Of a DNA stretch of 64,000 nt, positions 35,701 to 44,875 are shown in pieces. The notes under the pieces were generated by a model. The model was not told the origin of the DNA, did no database searches, and was given only the letters and a program-made list of their open reading frames with translations. The first letter of the stretch is position 1. Each line of letters opens with the position of its first letter. The position numbers and the translations under genes were made by a program. The stretch spans positions 1 to 64,000 of the forward strand of contig NZ_JAHREP010000022.1 of the NCBI RefSeq assembly GCF_019084545.1, written 5' to 3'. Source of the stretch: Marinobacterium ramblicola (GTDB lineage: Bacteria > Pseudomonadota > Gammaproteobacteria > Pseudomonadales > Balneatricaceae).

Positions 35701-36229
35701 CGAAGCGTGCCGCGCGCTTCTCCAGGATCATCTCCGGGCACTGCTTGAGCAGACCGTCGCGCACCTCGTTCCACGCCTTCGGCATGCGGCCGCTGCCCTG
35801 TTTGACGGTGAAGTCGTCCAGCGTCACCGAGAAGTTGGGCAGGATGAAGCGGCCGAGGATCTCCTCGTCGGCGTTGGCGGTGGAGGCGCTGATGGCGATG
35901 CCGACGCAGCTCTCCTGTGCGGTTTCGGTGTCGAAGAAGCTCATCGCCAGGTAGGTAATAGAGTCCTCACGGGCGTTGCCCTTCTTGCCCATGTCGTCGA
36001 GGAAGCCGAGACAGTAGGTGCGCAGCGAGCGCTCGCTCTTCTCGCCGGCGGAGGCGTTGAAGCTCAGGTGGCGCTTGTGGCCGCCCATCAGTACGGTCTG
36101 CATCGCGTCGAGCAGCGAGGACTTGCCCGAGCCGTTGGGGCCGACGATGGCGACATTGCCCTTGATCGGGATCTCCATCGCGCCCAGCACATACCAGTTG
36201 ACCAGCACCATGCGATTAAGCTGTTTCAT
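32792..36229 (-). CDS. mksB: Mks condensin SMC-like ATPase
   Basis: 1145 residues. N-terminal ATPase half with Walker [17 protein letters not shown] (about 29-44), long coiled coils from about 240 to 450 and 640 to 900 separated by a hinge region, and the C-terminal half with the signature [20 protein letters not shown] and Walker [21 protein letters not shown]. It organises DNA with MksE and MksF; the same fold is used by JetC in Wadjet plasmid defence. The ATG at 36229 overlaps mksE by 14 bp and has GGGGAG upstream. A MukB-type assignment fits less well because the neighbours are DUF4194 and JetA/MksF-like. Confidence 0.9.
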   Translation of the reverse strand: MKQLNRMVLVNWYVLGAMEIPIKGNVAIVGPNGSGKSSLLDAMQTVLMGGHKRHLSFNASAGEKSERSLRTYCLGFLDDMGKKGNAREDSITYLAMSFFDTETAQESCVGIAISASTANADEEILGRFILPNFSVTLDDFTVKQGSGRMPKAWNEVRDGLLKQCPEMILEKRAARFVKEMVTHLSHDPQMPNDDDKFVKNFKNALKFVPIDSPTRFVREFVLDENIVHVGAFRKSLDEYRAMEQKTQEVANRITELEKVQEMCRGISRNLRNSVEYEWVVHESRFEQADLKKEEAAERLETNQEQEEKLQIELAETSEALNRAIQDLANARAELNTSDSAHQINALESSIRAHQHELNVVKDRIQSVYGLLRTTVGFSDHADMLPEAFRPVVAQSVELWRSGENVLAEAWPISPVEVDNTLEQLRDNIDSVRKAVSRRYEESVIRINELRSTIQNQKSAVEQLQQGRAPIRHNTRELMELLEGYGIKSTPICELVDINDDKWRIAIESFLGARREALVVSPDRVKEAITLYRRKGRHLKGCRIINTTKSGEWLNRTKPNSLAQFIDTDNDDARAYMNRALGGVMAVETENELLRHERALTYDCMLQSEGSTTAINELSPIMGIRRRGDQLQVQGRQVDELIKEFTTLGKKHETLEKLRDSLISLANGLMGVNERVYDLCNQREQISGEIKGFEQAITDLRNHDDSGIQARIADLAEHQKAVESKQKSLMDKLQKVRTSIIKDNALVEALDGELVEHVERRTQCEENSNFDAQSAQEKRDYLDEACDGELERIIFEAAKKAQGELQLHEKKKNGVRDAVAQYKARYHGGGMSHQELDKIGPDSTHDDLEKFVDSTVEALRESELAQYAKKAERARLEAETAFRSDFVAHLNDQINKIRDLIRELNSHLKNRPFHKEMYSFEMSPNPELKDILELVEAYTRMDQANVGSLFDLQHTGDSTHRDALAKIHDVLKDEGESSLLQDYRNFYNFELVVKDLQGNRKTTLTQRIKTGSGGEHQVPFYVAMAAALGATYRLKEGSDGKPVGGFSLSVFDEAFNKLDSENTVTSLGFMSDLGLQTIIAAPDEKYSLLSSCMDTIINVCRDGRVVDIDVEFPTEKGKELLASDHPYKLMPRDEFESVDEDQAELV

Positions 36230-36971
36230 TGCTGCGCTCCCCGGTGGTTTCCTCTTCGTTTAGAGTTTCGACGGTCGGCTGTTCGGGATCGGGCGGCGTA
36301 TCGCCCTCTTCGGCGTCGGCAACCTTGTCTTCGGCGCGGCGGTTTGGCTCAGCCTCATCCTCGACATACTCGTCGCTCTGTTCCCGGTTATCGATATCGC
36401 AGAGCGCTTCGAGCTGGCCGATGTAGTCCTCGACCACCACCTGCCTGATGGTCGGGTTGATGCGGATCGGCACGTTCTTCGGGTCGGTCTCGTCCGACTT
36501 GCCGCGCTCGATGATGCCGTGGCGGGTGAACAGCGACAGGATCTCCTTGAGACGGGTCTCGTTGGGGATCTCCTTGCCGGTCAGGGTGTCGTACAGGCGC
36601 AGCAGATCATCGGAGGAGCTGAACGCCTTGCCATCCTCCACCTCGAACGACTCCAACTTGGCCTCGTAGATCTGGCGCAGGCAGAGCAGCAGCAGCGACT
36701 CGTCCAGACGCAGGCGCATCACCCGCTCCTCGCCCCGGGGCAGGATGCCGAGATAGGCCTCGTCCGGCTGATAAATGAAGCTCCAGCCGATCGCCTCGAA
36801 CAGATTGCGGAAGTACTCCACATTGTGCGAGATCAGAAAGTAGTGCTCGCGGTGCACAGGGCGGTCCGCGTAGAGGAACTGACTGGTCAGCAGCAGATTG
36901 GCGGCGCGGATGAAATCATCCGCCTGGTGCTGTTCGTTACGGGAAACGACTTTTTGCAGGTCACCTAGCAT
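36216..36971 (-). CDS. mksE: Mks condensin subunit MksE (DUF4194)
   Basis: 251 residues from the ATG at 36971, which overlaps the mksF stop (TAATG) and has CAGGA upstream; a GTG at 37004 is less likely. Winged-helix-type subunit: [53 protein letters not shown] and the C-terminal [14 protein letters not shown]. The last 45 residues are an acidic, Pro/Glu-rich tail that I would expect to be disordered. It bridges MksF and MksB. Confidence 0.88.
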   Translation of the reverse strand: MLGDLQKVVSRNEQHQADDFIRAANLLLTSQFLYADRPVHREHYFLISHNVEYFRNLFEAIGWSFIYQPDEAYLGILPRGEERVMRLRLDESLLLLCLRQIYEAKLESFEVEDGKAFSSSDDLLRLYDTLTGKEIPNETRLKEILSLFTRHGIIERGKSDETDPKNVPIRINPTIRQVVVEDYIGQLEALCDIDNREQSDEYVEDEAEPNRRAEDKVADAEEGDTPPDPEQPTVETLNEEETTGERSNETA

Positions 36972-38371
36972 TATTGAGTCCTGTGAATCACGAAGCCACG
37001 ACACTCCACCATATCGGCGACGTTGACGTAGCGGTCTTCAAACTGAATCCGGTAGCGCGTAGCGGTGTTGCGCGCCTTCTTGCCGAGCGAGTTCAGGTGG
37101 CGAACGTAGCTGAAGCAGATATAGTCTTCGATGCTGTCGATACGGAACTCGGTGGCATCAAGCTTATCGCGGCCGGCGAACTGCTCCTCAAGGTAGGCCT
37201 CGATCTTGTCCACCTTGACCTCGCGGCGCTCCTTCCACTCCTTGAACAGCTGACGCAGTGCCAGCACCTTGGGATCGATCTCGGACTGGGTGATGATGCG
37301 CGGCTTGGTCTCGACGCGGCGGCGGATCGGCGAGCGCACGCTCGACGGCGAGATAAAGCCGACCTGCTCCAGGCTATCCACCGACGGAATCTCGCTGTCG
37401 TCCTTTTTCGCCAGTTCGGCGATCAGGCGCGACAGACGCGCCGCCATGCCCGGCGTGGTCTTGTCCATGTAGCGCACGGTATCGGCCACGCGCTTCTCGA
37501 GCTGGTAGCGGAAGTCGTCGATGGCGGCGAGACGCTGATCCACCGATTCGAAGATGCGGATCACGCGGTTGATATGCTGCTGCACCAGCGCTTCCGACTC
37601 CTCCACATCCAGCTCATACTGCATCTGGTAGTGCTCGGCCAGCTGATCCAGCTTCAGCGGATCGAACTGCAGGTCGCGCATCATCGACAGAATCTGGCGA
37701 CGGAAGCGGAAGGGGTTGTTCTTGGTCTTCAGCGTCTTGTAGTCGGAGACCAGGATATGTTCGACGAAGCGATCGAAGAAGCTGCGCACGATCTCCTGCG
37801 GCGAAGAGCTGTCGGCCAGGCTGATCTTCAACTCACGCAGGCCGAGCAGCATGTCGGTCAGATGGGCACTGAAATCGGCTGCGGTCTGCGCCGCCTCCTC
37901 CAATGCGATACCGCGTCCGACCGGATCGGACACCGCCGACTCCAACGAGCTGAGCACGTTCAGTACCGCGCCGCCGTAGCTACGCTTCTCCAGTTTGGAG
38001 ATCGACGCCAGCGAGCGCAGCAGGAAGCTGTTCGCCGGCGACATCAACACATAGGTGCGGTAGATCCGCTGCTCCTCCTCCAGCCAGCCGGTCTGCACCA
38101 GGCGGCGGTATATCCGGTTGGTGTAGTCGGCGCTGGAGAGCGGCAGATCGCTGTCGCTTTCGTCATCGGCCTCGGCGGCCCAGCGGCGGATACCGTAACG
38201 CACGACCGCATTCTCGATGGTCGAGCGCACCAGATCCTTGGGGATGAAGGGATCGATCAGATCCTCGTCGAAGAACAGGTCCGCCAACTCCAGCAGCACC
38301 ACCTCGTAGATACGGCGGTTCTGGCCGGAAAGCGGCAGAAAGATGTCATCCGGAAGCTTGTTGAAAAGCAC
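36971..38371 (-). CDS. mksF: Mks condensin kleisin-like subunit MksF (JetA-like)
   Basis: 466 residues starting from a GTG. Start of the family is seen in [20 protein letters not shown], followed by a winged-helix part ([20 protein letters not shown]), a long helical middle ([20 protein letters not shown]) and a C-terminal winged-helix region. Kleisin-type proteins link the heads of the SMC dimer. First gene of the operon mksF-mksE-mksB. The same family is called JetA in Wadjet; no JetD partner is present on either side. Confidence 0.88.
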   Translation of the reverse strand: MLFNKLPDDIFLPLSGQNRRIYEVVLLELADLFFDEDLIDPFIPKDLVRSTIENAVVRYGIRRWAAEADDESDSDLPLSSADYTNRIYRRLVQTGWLEEEQRIYRTYVLMSPANSFLLRSLASISKLEKRSYGGAVLNVLSSLESAVSDPVGRGIALEEAAQTAADFSAHLTDMLLGLRELKISLADSSSPQEIVRSFFDRFVEHILVSDYKTLKTKNNPFRFRRQILSMMRDLQFDPLKLDQLAEHYQMQYELDVEESEALVQQHINRVIRIFESVDQRLAAIDDFRYQLEKRVADTVRYMDKTTPGMAARLSRLIAELAKKDDSEIPSVDSLEQVGFISPSSVRSPIRRRVETKPRIITQSEIDPKVLALRQLFKEWKERREVKVDKIEAYLEEQFAGRDKLDATEFRIDSIEDYICFSYVRHLNSLGKKARNTATRYRIQFEDRYVNVADMVECRGFVIHRTQ

Positions 38372-38483
38372 TGAGTTGGGGTCCGTTCACTTAAGCTTAA
38401 GAGGGCGATTCTAACGGAAAACCGGGCACGGGATAAGGGCTGATCCAAGTAGCGCCGAGGTTAAATCACCTGCCACAAGCCGC

Positions 38484-38499
38484 TGTCACAAAACTGACA
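38484..38499. promoter_or_regulatory. Possible NifA upstream activator site before modE
   Basis: TGT-CACAAAACTG-ACA fits TGT-N10-ACA and lies about 120 bp before the start predicted from the sigma-54-like element at 38586-38601. By chance about one such match is expected per 4 kb, so this single site is suggestive only. Confidence 0.35.
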
Positions 38500-38516
38500 T
38501 TTGTACCAGCTTCTAC

Positions 38517-38531
38517 ATTTTTTACATAACG
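38517..38531 (+). repeat. 15-bp repeat with ModE-like half site, copy 1
   Basis: ATTTTTTACATAACG occurs here and identically at 38619-38633. TACATAACG equals one half of the ModE operator type CGTTATATA-N6-TATATAACG with one change. The partner half on the left side is poor. Confidence 0.45.
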
Positions 38532-38585
38532 CTAAATTTCACCAAGCAAAACTCATATTTATTATTTATCATATACTTAATTCAC

Positions 38586-38601
38586 TGGCATGGATTAAGC
38601 T
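38586..38601 (+). promoter_or_regulatory. Possible sigma-54 promoter before modE
   Basis: TGGCATGGATTAAGCT has the invariant GG-N10-GC and an intact TGGCA, but AAGC in place of TTGC. Weaker than the nifF and nifV promoters. Confidence 0.3.
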
Positions 38602-38618
38602 TAATCTTAGCATTAGCA

Positions 38619-38633
38619 ATTTTTTACATAACG
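38619..38633 (+). repeat. 15-bp repeat with ModE-like half site, copy 2
   Basis: Second identical copy of the sequence at 38517-38531, ending 10 bp before the modE start codon; a repressor bound here would block transcription or translation of the mod operon. Confidence 0.45.
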
Positions 38634-38643
38634 GTCCTGCGGC

Positions 38644-39396
38644 ATGGCAGAACAGAATCAACAACTTGAAGCTCTCGCGTTGCAACTTGATCAGCGTGGA
38701 CGGCTGGAAAAACGGCTCAGACTGCTCGAATCGATCGCCGCCACCGGCTCGCTGACAGCCGCCGCAGAGCTCACCGGCGTCAGCTATAAAACCGCTTGGA
38801 ATCATCTACGCGAGTTGAACGGTGCCTGCACCGAAACACTGGTTAGCACCAGTACCGGCGGCGCCAATGGCGGCGGTTCACGGCTCACCGACAGTGGAGA
38901 GACCCTGCTCAAGCTGCTGCGCATCCAGCGCACCGGCAGCCGACACCGCCTGGCACAAAGGGTACCGGCGCTGAGATTCAGTGCCCGCAACCAGTTGCCG
39001 GCGCGCGTGATCGGCATCAGCAGCAGTGGCGTGATCGCCAGGGTGGAGCTGCGTATCGGCAGTCTGGAGCTGTATAGCCATATTACCCGCAGCAGCATTG
39101 AACGCCTGGGACTAAGCCAGGGCGGTGGCGCCTTCGCGATCATCAAGGCCAGCGCGCTCGGACTCCTGCCACCAGACAGCCCAACACCGGTCGGCGATAT
39201 CAACTGCCTGCCGGCCAGGGTGCTCAGCTGCGAAAGCAGTGCCGAGGGCCGGGAGATCGAGCTGGAGCTGGCCGAGGGCGTCAGCCTGACCGTGGCCCGT
39301 GCCTTCGACCTGAGCGAAGAGGCGTGGATCTACCAGGGCACAGTACTTCAGGTACTGATTCAGCCGGAGGAGATCATGCTGGCGACCGCCGCATGA
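38644..39396 (+). CDS. modE: Molybdate-responsive regulator ModE
   Basis: 250 residues. N-terminal winged helix-turn-helix (RLRLLESIAATGSLTAAAEL, VSYKTAWNHLRELN) followed by two TOBE/Mop domains that bind molybdate (SARNQLPARVIGISSSGVIA and NCLPARVLSCESSAEG). With molybdate bound, ModE represses its own transport operon. First gene of modEABC, 48 bp ahead of modA. Placement beside nif genes fits supply of Mo for the FeMo cofactor. Confidence 0.92.
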   Translation: MAEQNQQLEALALQLDQRGRLEKRLRLLESIAATGSLTAAAELTGVSYKTAWNHLRELNGACTETLVSTSTGGANGGGSRLTDSGETLLKLLRIQRTGSRHRLAQRVPALRFSARNQLPARVIGISSSGVIARVELRIGSLELYSHITRSSIERLGLSQGGGAFAIIKASALGLLPPDSPTPVGDINCLPARVLSCESSAEGREIELELAEGVSLTVARAFDLSEEAWIYQGTVLQVLIQPEEIMLATAA

Positions 39397-39444
39397 AGGC
39401 CAGGGTCCACTGCGGCCGCAGCAGATCAAGTTAAGGATGAGGAT

Positions 39445-40200
39445 ATGAACAGGTTCCTACGCAGCATCACAACAGCAACAGCCCTCTGCCTGCTGACGCT
39501 GAACGGGCAGGTGCAGGCAGCGGAGGTCAAAGCCGCGGTAGCCGCCAACTTCACCGCCGCGGCCAAGGAGATCACCACCGAGTTTGAACGGCAGAGCGGG
39601 CACAGCGTCAGCCTGAGTTTCGCCTCCACCGGCAAGCTCTACACCCAGATCGTCAACGGCGCACCGTTCGATATTTTCCTGTCAGCCGATTCATCCCGCC
39701 CCCAGCTACTGGTCGAAAAGGGCGATGCAGTGCCCGACTCGCTGTTTACCTACGCGGTGGGCCAACTGGTACTGTGGAGTGCCGATCCAGCGCTGATCGA
39801 CAGCGAAGGCCGCGCCTTGAAAGAGAAGAAACTGGAGCGCCTGGCGATCGCCAACCCGAAAACCGCCCCCTACGGCGCCGCAGCGATAGAGGCGCTGGAG
39901 GCCTTGGGCGTCTGGAGCGACTACGAAAGCACCACCGTGCGCGGCGACAGCATCGCCCAGACCTACCAGATGGCCTATACCGGCGCGGTCCCGGCGGCGC
40001 TGGTTGCCCGTGCCCAGATCGCACTGGACAGCAGTGGCTCAAGCTGGCTGATCCCGGCGGAGCTGTACAGCCCGATCCGCCAGCAGGCGGTATTGCTGGC
40101 CAAAGGTGCGGACAACGAGGCGGCCAAGGCACTGATCGCCTACCTGAAGAGCGATCAGGCCCGAACCATCATCGAGCGTTACGGATACGGTCTGGAATAG
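39445..40200 (+). CDS. modA: Molybdate ABC transporter binding protein
   Basis: 251 residues. Signal peptide ending VQAAE (about residue 23); the mature N-terminus KAAVAANFTAAAKEITTEFE with SFASTGKLYTQIVNGAPFDI and FLSADSSRPQLLVE is typical ModA. It binds molybdate or tungstate in the periplasm. AAGGATGAGG precedes the ATG. An alternative is the paralogue WtpA, but length and context favour ModA. Confidence 0.93.
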   Translation: MNRFLRSITTATALCLLTLNGQVQAAEVKAAVAANFTAAAKEITTEFERQSGHSVSLSFASTGKLYTQIVNGAPFDIFLSADSSRPQLLVEKGDAVPDSLFTYAVGQLVLWSADPALIDSEGRALKEKKLERLAIANPKTAPYGAAAIEALEALGVWSDYESTTVRGDSIAQTYQMAYTGAVPAALVARAQIALDSSGSSWLIPAELYSPIRQQAVLLAKGADNEAAKALIAYLKSDQARTIIERYGYGLE

Positions 40201-40218
40201 CACCCGGGAGTCGAGAGC

Positions 40219-40884
40219 ATGACCGAAGCGATACTGCTGACCCTGAAGCTGGCGGGACTGACCACGCTGATCCTGCTGCTGGTCGGCACACCGCTGGCCT
40301 GGTGGCTGGCCCGCAACCGCACCTGGTGGAAGGAGATCATCAACGCCCTGGTCGCCCTGCCGCTGGTGCTGCCGCCGACGGTGCTCGGCTTCTACCTGCT
40401 GCTGGTGATGTCGCCGCAGAGCGCACTGGGCGGCTTCCTCAAGCAGACCTTCGGTATCACCCTCCCCTTCACCTTCGAGGGGCTGGTGGTGGGCTCGGTG
40501 ATCTACTCCCTGCCCTTCGTCGTCCAGCCGATCCGCAACGCCTTCGAGGCGATCGGCAGTGCACCGATGGAGGTGGCGGCCACCCTGCGCGCCTCACCGC
40601 TGGACCGTTTCCTGACCGTCGCACTGCCGCTGGCACGGCCCGGTTTTCTCAGCGGAGCGGTGCTGGGCTTCGCCCATACCGTCGGCGAGTTCGGCGTGGT
40701 GCTGATGATCGGCGGCAACCTGCCCGGTGAAACCAAGGTGCTTTCCATCGCCATCTATGATCATGTGGAATCACTGGAGTGGTCCCAGGCCCATATCCTA
40801 TCCGGCGGTATGTTGGCCGGCTCGTTCCTGCTGATCTTCGCGATGATGCTGATCGAGAAACGCTGGGGGAGACTGCACCGATGA
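40219..40884 (+). CDS. modB: Molybdate ABC transporter permease
   Basis: 221 residues with five to six membrane helices. [20 protein letters not shown] and the EAA loop [20 protein letters not shown] are characteristic of ModB. The TGA overlaps the modC ATG (ATGA). Confidence 0.93.
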   Translation: MTEAILLTLKLAGLTTLILLLVGTPLAWWLARNRTWWKEIINALVALPLVLPPTVLGFYLLLVMSPQSALGGFLKQTFGITLPFTFEGLVVGSVIYSLPFVVQPIRNAFEAIGSAPMEVAATLRASPLDRFLTVALPLARPGFLSGAVLGFAHTVGEFGVVLMIGGNLPGETKVLSIAIYDHVESLEWSQAHILSGGMLAGSFLLIFAMMLIEKRWGRLHR

Positions 40885-42020
40885 GCACACTCAACGCCCG
40901 CTTCAACGGCCAGGTCGGCGACTTCCGCCTCAACGTGGATTTTGCCATCCCGACCCAGGGGGTCACCGCCCTGTTCGGCCCCTCCGGCTGCGGCAAAACC
41001 ACGCTGCTGCGCTGTATCGCCGGACTGACCCGGCTGCCGGGCGCCGAGCTGTCACTGAACGGCGATAGCTGGCAGCAGGGCCGCCGCTTCCTGCCGACGC
41101 ACAAACGCCCGATCGGCTACGTGTTTCAGGAACCGGGTCTGTTCGCCCACCTCAACGTGATGAAAAACCTGAGCTACGGCATGCGCCGGGCCGGCGTAAA
41201 AACTGAGGATTCCAACGAGCTTGGCGAACTGGCGGAACTGATGGGCATCACCCACCTGCTGCAGCGCCAGGTGCATGCACTGTCCGGCGGCGAGCGACAG
41301 CGCGTGGCGATCGCCCGCGCCCTGCTGATGCGGCCCAAGTTGCTGTTGATGGATGAGCCTCTGTCGGCACTGGACCAGGACAACAAGAACGAGATCCTGC
41401 CCTATCTGGAGCAGCTCCACGCCCAGCTGGAGATACCGGTCCTCTACGTCACCCACGACCGGCGCGAGGTGGAGCGTCTGGCCGACCGGATTCTGCTGCT
41501 GCGCGAGGGGGAGCTGCTGGCCCAGGGCGAGATCGGCGAGATGCTGGCCCGCCCCGACCTGCCCTTCGCTTCCGCCCGGGATGCGGTGACCGTGCTCGAT
41601 GGCCGGGTACTGCATTTCGATGTGCGCTACGGGCTGAGCACGCTACAGATCGACGGCGGCACCCTGGAGGTACCGGATACGCTGGGCCCGACCGGTGTCT
41701 ACAAGCGCCTACGCATCGCCGCTACCGATGTCAGCCTGGCCCAGAGCCTGGACCACGCCAGCACTATCTTGAACCGTCTGCCGGCGGTGATCTGGAAGAT
41801 CCTGCCCACCGACGGTTCCAGCCTCAATGTGCTGCTGCGCATCGGCAACATGGGCGAGGGCAGCGCCCTGCTCGCCAGCGTCACCCGCAAGTCTGTGGAG
41901 AGCATGAACCTGCAACCCGGCCAGAGCATCTACGCCCAGATCAAGGGCGCCTCGCTGCTCGGTTCACACACCACACCCCATCCACGGCAACACCGGATGA
42001 CGCCGCTGCTCAACAGCTGA
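40881..42020 (+). CDS. modC: Molybdate ABC transporter ATPase
   Basis: 379 residues from the ATG at 40881. Walker [16 protein letters not shown]-loop [10 protein letters not shown], signature [16 protein letters not shown], Walker [13 protein letters not shown] and the switch His YVTHDRREV. The C-terminal 95 residues are a Mop-like domain ([25 protein letters not shown]) that lets the transporter sense molybdate. It ends the operon; 17 bp later the first activator site of nifF begins. Confidence 0.92.
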   Translation: MSTLNARFNGQVGDFRLNVDFAIPTQGVTALFGPSGCGKTTLLRCIAGLTRLPGAELSLNGDSWQQGRRFLPTHKRPIGYVFQEPGLFAHLNVMKNLSYGMRRAGVKTEDSNELGELAELMGITHLLQRQVHALSGGERQRVAIARALLMRPKLLLMDEPLSALDQDNKNEILPYLEQLHAQLEIPVLYVTHDRREVERLADRILLLREGELLAQGEIGEMLARPDLPFASARDAVTVLDGRVLHFDVRYGLSTLQIDGGTLEVPDTLGPTGVYKRLRIAATDVSLAQSLDHASTILNRLPAVIWKILPTDGSSLNVLLRIGNMGEGSALLASVTRKSVESMNLQPGQSIYAQIKGASLLGSHTTPHPRQHRMTPLLNS

Positions 42021-42036
42021 TCTGCCACCGCCCCAA

Positions 42037-42052
42037 TGTCGCAAAGCACACA
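42037..42052. promoter_or_regulatory. NifA upstream activator site 1 of nifF
   Basis: TGT-CGCAAAGCAC-ACA, an exact TGT-N10-ACA, centred about 141 bp before the predicted start of transcription. It is the left arm of a 17-bp inverted repeat (42037-42053 with 42071-42087, one mismatch). Confidence 0.8.
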
Positions 42053-42071
42053 GAAAAACCGAAAAACCGGC

Positions 42072-42087
42072 TGTGCGCTTTGCGACA
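42072..42087. promoter_or_regulatory. NifA upstream activator site 2 of nifF
   Basis: TGT-GCGCTTTGCG-ACA, a second exact TGT-N10-ACA, 35 bp from site 1 and nearly its reverse complement. Two sites on successive helical faces are common for strongly NifA-dependent genes. Confidence 0.8.
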
Positions 42088-42159
42088 AGGGGCATGCGAC
42101 AGCGCCGTCACGACAGTGCCACACCCCGCAATTCAAGCCCTTCAGCCATACCCCGCCGC

Positions 42160-42175
42160 TGGTATGGAATTCGCA
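42160..42175 (+). promoter_or_regulatory. Sigma-54 promoter of nifF
   Basis: TGGTATGGAATTCGCA keeps the GG-N10-GC spacing and seven of the other positions of TGGCAC-N5-TTGCA. The start of transcription would be near 42186, giving a 60-base leader before the nifF ATG. Confidence 0.65.
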
Positions 42176-42222
42176 ACTACCCGGTAACACCCGCCCTGCC
42201 GGGACCTGCATAACTGTTGTAG

Positions 42223-42792
<570 letters not shown>

Positions 42793-42840
42793 TCCCGGCT
42801 GCGTATCTATCCCATCAAACCCATCACGTTCCCTATTGCG

Positions 42841-42872
42841 TGGCGCACCGATCTCCAGTGCGCCATTTTTTT
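42841..42872 (+). terminator. Intrinsic terminator after nifF
   Basis: TGGCGCAC at 42841-42848 pairs with GTGCGCCA at 42858-42865 over a 9-nt loop and is followed by seven T (42866-42872). It also separates nifF from the convergent transporter gene. Confidence 0.92.
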
Positions 42873-42888
42873 GCCTGTGCTTAGGCCA

Positions 42889-43842
42889 TCACTCTCCTAC
42901 CAGAGGCTGCCGCCCCATCCGTAACCGCGACTTGAGCCAGCCCTGACCGCTCACCATCAGGATACCGGCGATCACCAGCATCGCGCCGACGAGGAAGTTC
43001 GGTTCCAGCGTTTCATCCAGCAACCAGGCACCCAGCACCACACCGAACAGTGGTGTCATAAAGGAGAGTACGCCGACCTGTGACGCCCGGTAGTGACGCA
43101 GCAGCCAAAACCAGATCAGGAACCCGACGAACGACACCATGATCGACTGAAATCCGAGACTGAACAGCGCTTCAGGCGTCGGATTGAAGCTGGTCCGTCC
43201 CAACAGCAGCGCCGCCAAAGAGAGCAACACAAAGGCACCGAGCAACTGATACAGCAGAGTCTGGTTGGGTGATAGCTGCGCGAGACTGGACGAGCGAATC
43301 ACCACCGTGGTCAGCCCCCAGGACGCGCCCGCGAGCAACGCCAGCAGATCACCGATCAGCATGGCGCTTCTCTCCACCGGCAGTGAGCTGCTTGTTGCCG
43401 AATCGCCGCCCAGAAAGGCCAGCGCGATGCCGGCAAACGCCAGCACGATCCCCAGCCATTGCAACGGCGACAGGCGCTCGGTATGCACCTTGAAATGCAG
43501 GATAACCGCGGAAAAGATCGGTGACGTATAAAGAAACACCACCGAGTGCGCGGCGGAGGTGCGCAGCAGCGCCTCGCCCAGCAGCAGATACTCCATCGAA
43601 AACAGCACGCCCACCACCAGGCCAGGCTTCCAGTTGGCCGCGCCAAACTCAAGCTTTTCGCGCCGCACCGCGATGTAAGCCGCCACCAACAGCGCGGCGA
43701 TACCTGAGCGCAGCGCCAACTGCAGCACCGGAGATATATCCGCGCCGGTACCCTTGAGCAGCACCTGCTGCATGCCGATGATCAAACAGAAAAACACCAT
43801 CAGGCTGAACGCCCGCACATCCACCGAGCTGCGCATATCCAC
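42889..43842 (-). CDS. DMT-family (EamA) transporter
   Basis: 317 residues with about ten hydrophobic helices in two EamA repeats (ALRSGIAALLVAAYIAVRRE and SAHSVVFLYTSPIFSAVILH in the first; SFVGFLIWFWLLRHYRASQV and GVLSFMTPLFGVVLGAWLLD in the second). Exports or imports small metabolites; substrate unknown. It is divergent from an AraC-type regulator 111 bp away, a common regulator-transporter pair, and has no evident link to nitrogen fixation although it interrupts the nif region. Confidence 0.88.
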   Translation of the reverse strand: MDMRSSVDVRAFSLMVFFCLIIGMQQVLLKGTGADISPVLQLALRSGIAALLVAAYIAVRREKLEFGAANWKPGLVVGVLFSMEYLLLGEALLRTSAAHSVVFLYTSPIFSAVILHFKVHTERLSPLQWLGIVLAFAGIALAFLGGDSATSSSLPVERSAMLIGDLLALLAGASWGLTTVVIRSSSLAQLSPNQTLLYQLLGAFVLLSLAALLLGRTSFNPTPEALFSLGFQSIMVSFVGFLIWFWLLRHYRASQVGVLSFMTPLFGVVLGAWLLDETLEPNFLVGAMLVIAGILMVSGQGWLKSRLRMGRQPLVGE

Positions 43843-43953
43843 CGGCTCTACCCTCAGACTGAAACAAGATCTGTCGCCATTGTGGCTGTGTCAGTTAGGC
43901 GAGATATAGCTAGAATATGACAAACGACAGCGAAATCCTGACAGAGGCATGCC

Positions 43954-44745
43954 TTGGCCCTCCCCACCCGGCAACTAGCAGACACCCCCTATACGACCGA
44001 GCTGCCCAGCCCGATCTGCTTCCGTACCGCCTGTGTGCCGGCGGATGCCGCCTATCCCGTGCACAGTCACCTCTGGGGCGAGTTCGTCTACACCTTCAGC
44101 GGCGTGATGGAGGTCAAGGTCGGCGGCCAGCAATATCTGGTGCCGACCCAATACGGGCTCTGGCTGCCACCCCATGTGGAGCACCAGGGGCTGAACCGCT
44201 ACGAAGCCTGCCACTGCTCGCTCTATGTGGCGGAGCCGATCTGCCACGCCCTACCCAGCACCACCTGCGCACTAACCATGACCCCGCTGGTCAGCACCAT
44301 GCTGGAGCACCTGAAAGCCAGGGCGCTCACGCCCCCCTACAGTGAAGAGGATCAACGCTTGCTGCAGGTGCTGGTGGATCAACTGGCAATGGCCGAGTGC
44401 GTCGGCAGCTACCTGCCCAGCTCGGTAGATCCTCTGCTGGCACCGATCCTTGCACAACTGGACAGCGCGCCGGGCGACAATGCCACCCTCACCGAGCTGG
44501 CCAACCGGGTGCACACCACCGAGCGTACGCTAATCCGGCGCTGCCAACGGGACCTGGGGATGTCACTGGCGGAGTGGCGACAGCGGCTGCGGGTGATAAA
44601 AGCACTGCCGATGCTGGAAGCGGGCGACAAGGTGGAGAGTATCGCCCTGGACCTGGGCTACGCCAGCTCCTCGGCCTTTATCAACATGTTCCGCCGCCTG
44701 ATGGGGGTCACGCCGGACGAGTACCGTAAGGGGCTTAACGGCTAG
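43954..44745 (+). CDS. AraC-family transcriptional regulator
   Basis: 263 residues from a TTG at 43954, with AGAGG at 43943-43947. The N-terminal cupin-like ligand domain has YPVHSHLWGEFVYTFSGVME; the C-terminal part has both helix-turn-helix motifs (LTELANRVHTTERTLIRRCQ and VESIALDLGYASSSAFINMF) and the conserved end GVTPDEYRKGL. It probably controls the divergent DMT transporter gene. Confidence 0.88.
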   Translation: MALPTRQLADTPYTTELPSPICFRTACVPADAAYPVHSHLWGEFVYTFSGVMEVKVGGQQYLVPTQYGLWLPPHVEHQGLNRYEACHCSLYVAEPICHALPSTTCALTMTPLVSTMLEHLKARALTPPYSEEDQRLLQVLVDQLAMAECVGSYLPSSVDPLLAPILAQLDSAPGDNATLTELANRVHTTERTLIRRCQRDLGMSLAEWRQRLRVIKALPMLEAGDKVESIALDLGYASSSAFINMFRRLMGVTPDEYRKGLNG

Positions 44746-44804
44746 TCGCAGCGATCAATCGCGCCATCGAATCCTGCGAACCTGGCGGCCATGCGGCTTC
44801 GGAC

Positions 44805-44828
44805 CATTTTCGTGGCGTCACGAAAATG
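44805..44828. terminator. Perfect palindrome between araC-type gene and clpX
   Basis: CATTTTCGTG at 44805-44814, loop GCGT, CACGAAAATG at 44819-44828, a 10-bp perfect stem. It lies between convergent genes and may end the nif accessory transcript (48 bp after the clpX stop), but there is no T run outside the stem. Confidence 0.5.
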
Positions 44829-44875
44829 ATCGAGCTGGGCAGGGGGTTTTCTTCGGAGCAATCACATACAGCTAA

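Larger units (their letters stand above)
38372..38643. other. AT-rich intergenic region mksF / modE
   Basis: 272 bp without genes. It contains a TGT-N10-ACA site, a sigma-54-like element and two copies of a 15-bp sequence, listed separately. The first 80 bp upstream of mksF show no recognisable promoter. Confidence 0.5.

Noticed and set aside
33491-36448. 985-codon plus-strand protein
   Set aside because: Antisense to mksB, with composition typical of the opposite frame of a high-GC gene; no ribosome site or family similarity.
32792-38371. Complete Wadjet plasmid-defence system
   Set aside because: The JetD/MksG nuclease is missing on both sides; only the condensin core is present, so a defence label is not justified.
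36974-38374. 466-codon plus-strand protein
   Set aside because: Exactly opposite mksF and of equal length; MksF has clear family features, this frame has none.
42037-42087. Inverted repeat after modC as a transcription terminator
   Set aside because: No T run follows, and both arms contain exact TGT-N10-ACA motifs at a suitable distance from the nifF sigma-54 element. NifA binding explains it better.
42889-44745. DMT transporter and AraC regulator as nif genes
   Set aside because: They form an ordinary divergent regulator-transporter pair without NifA or sigma-54 sites that I could find.
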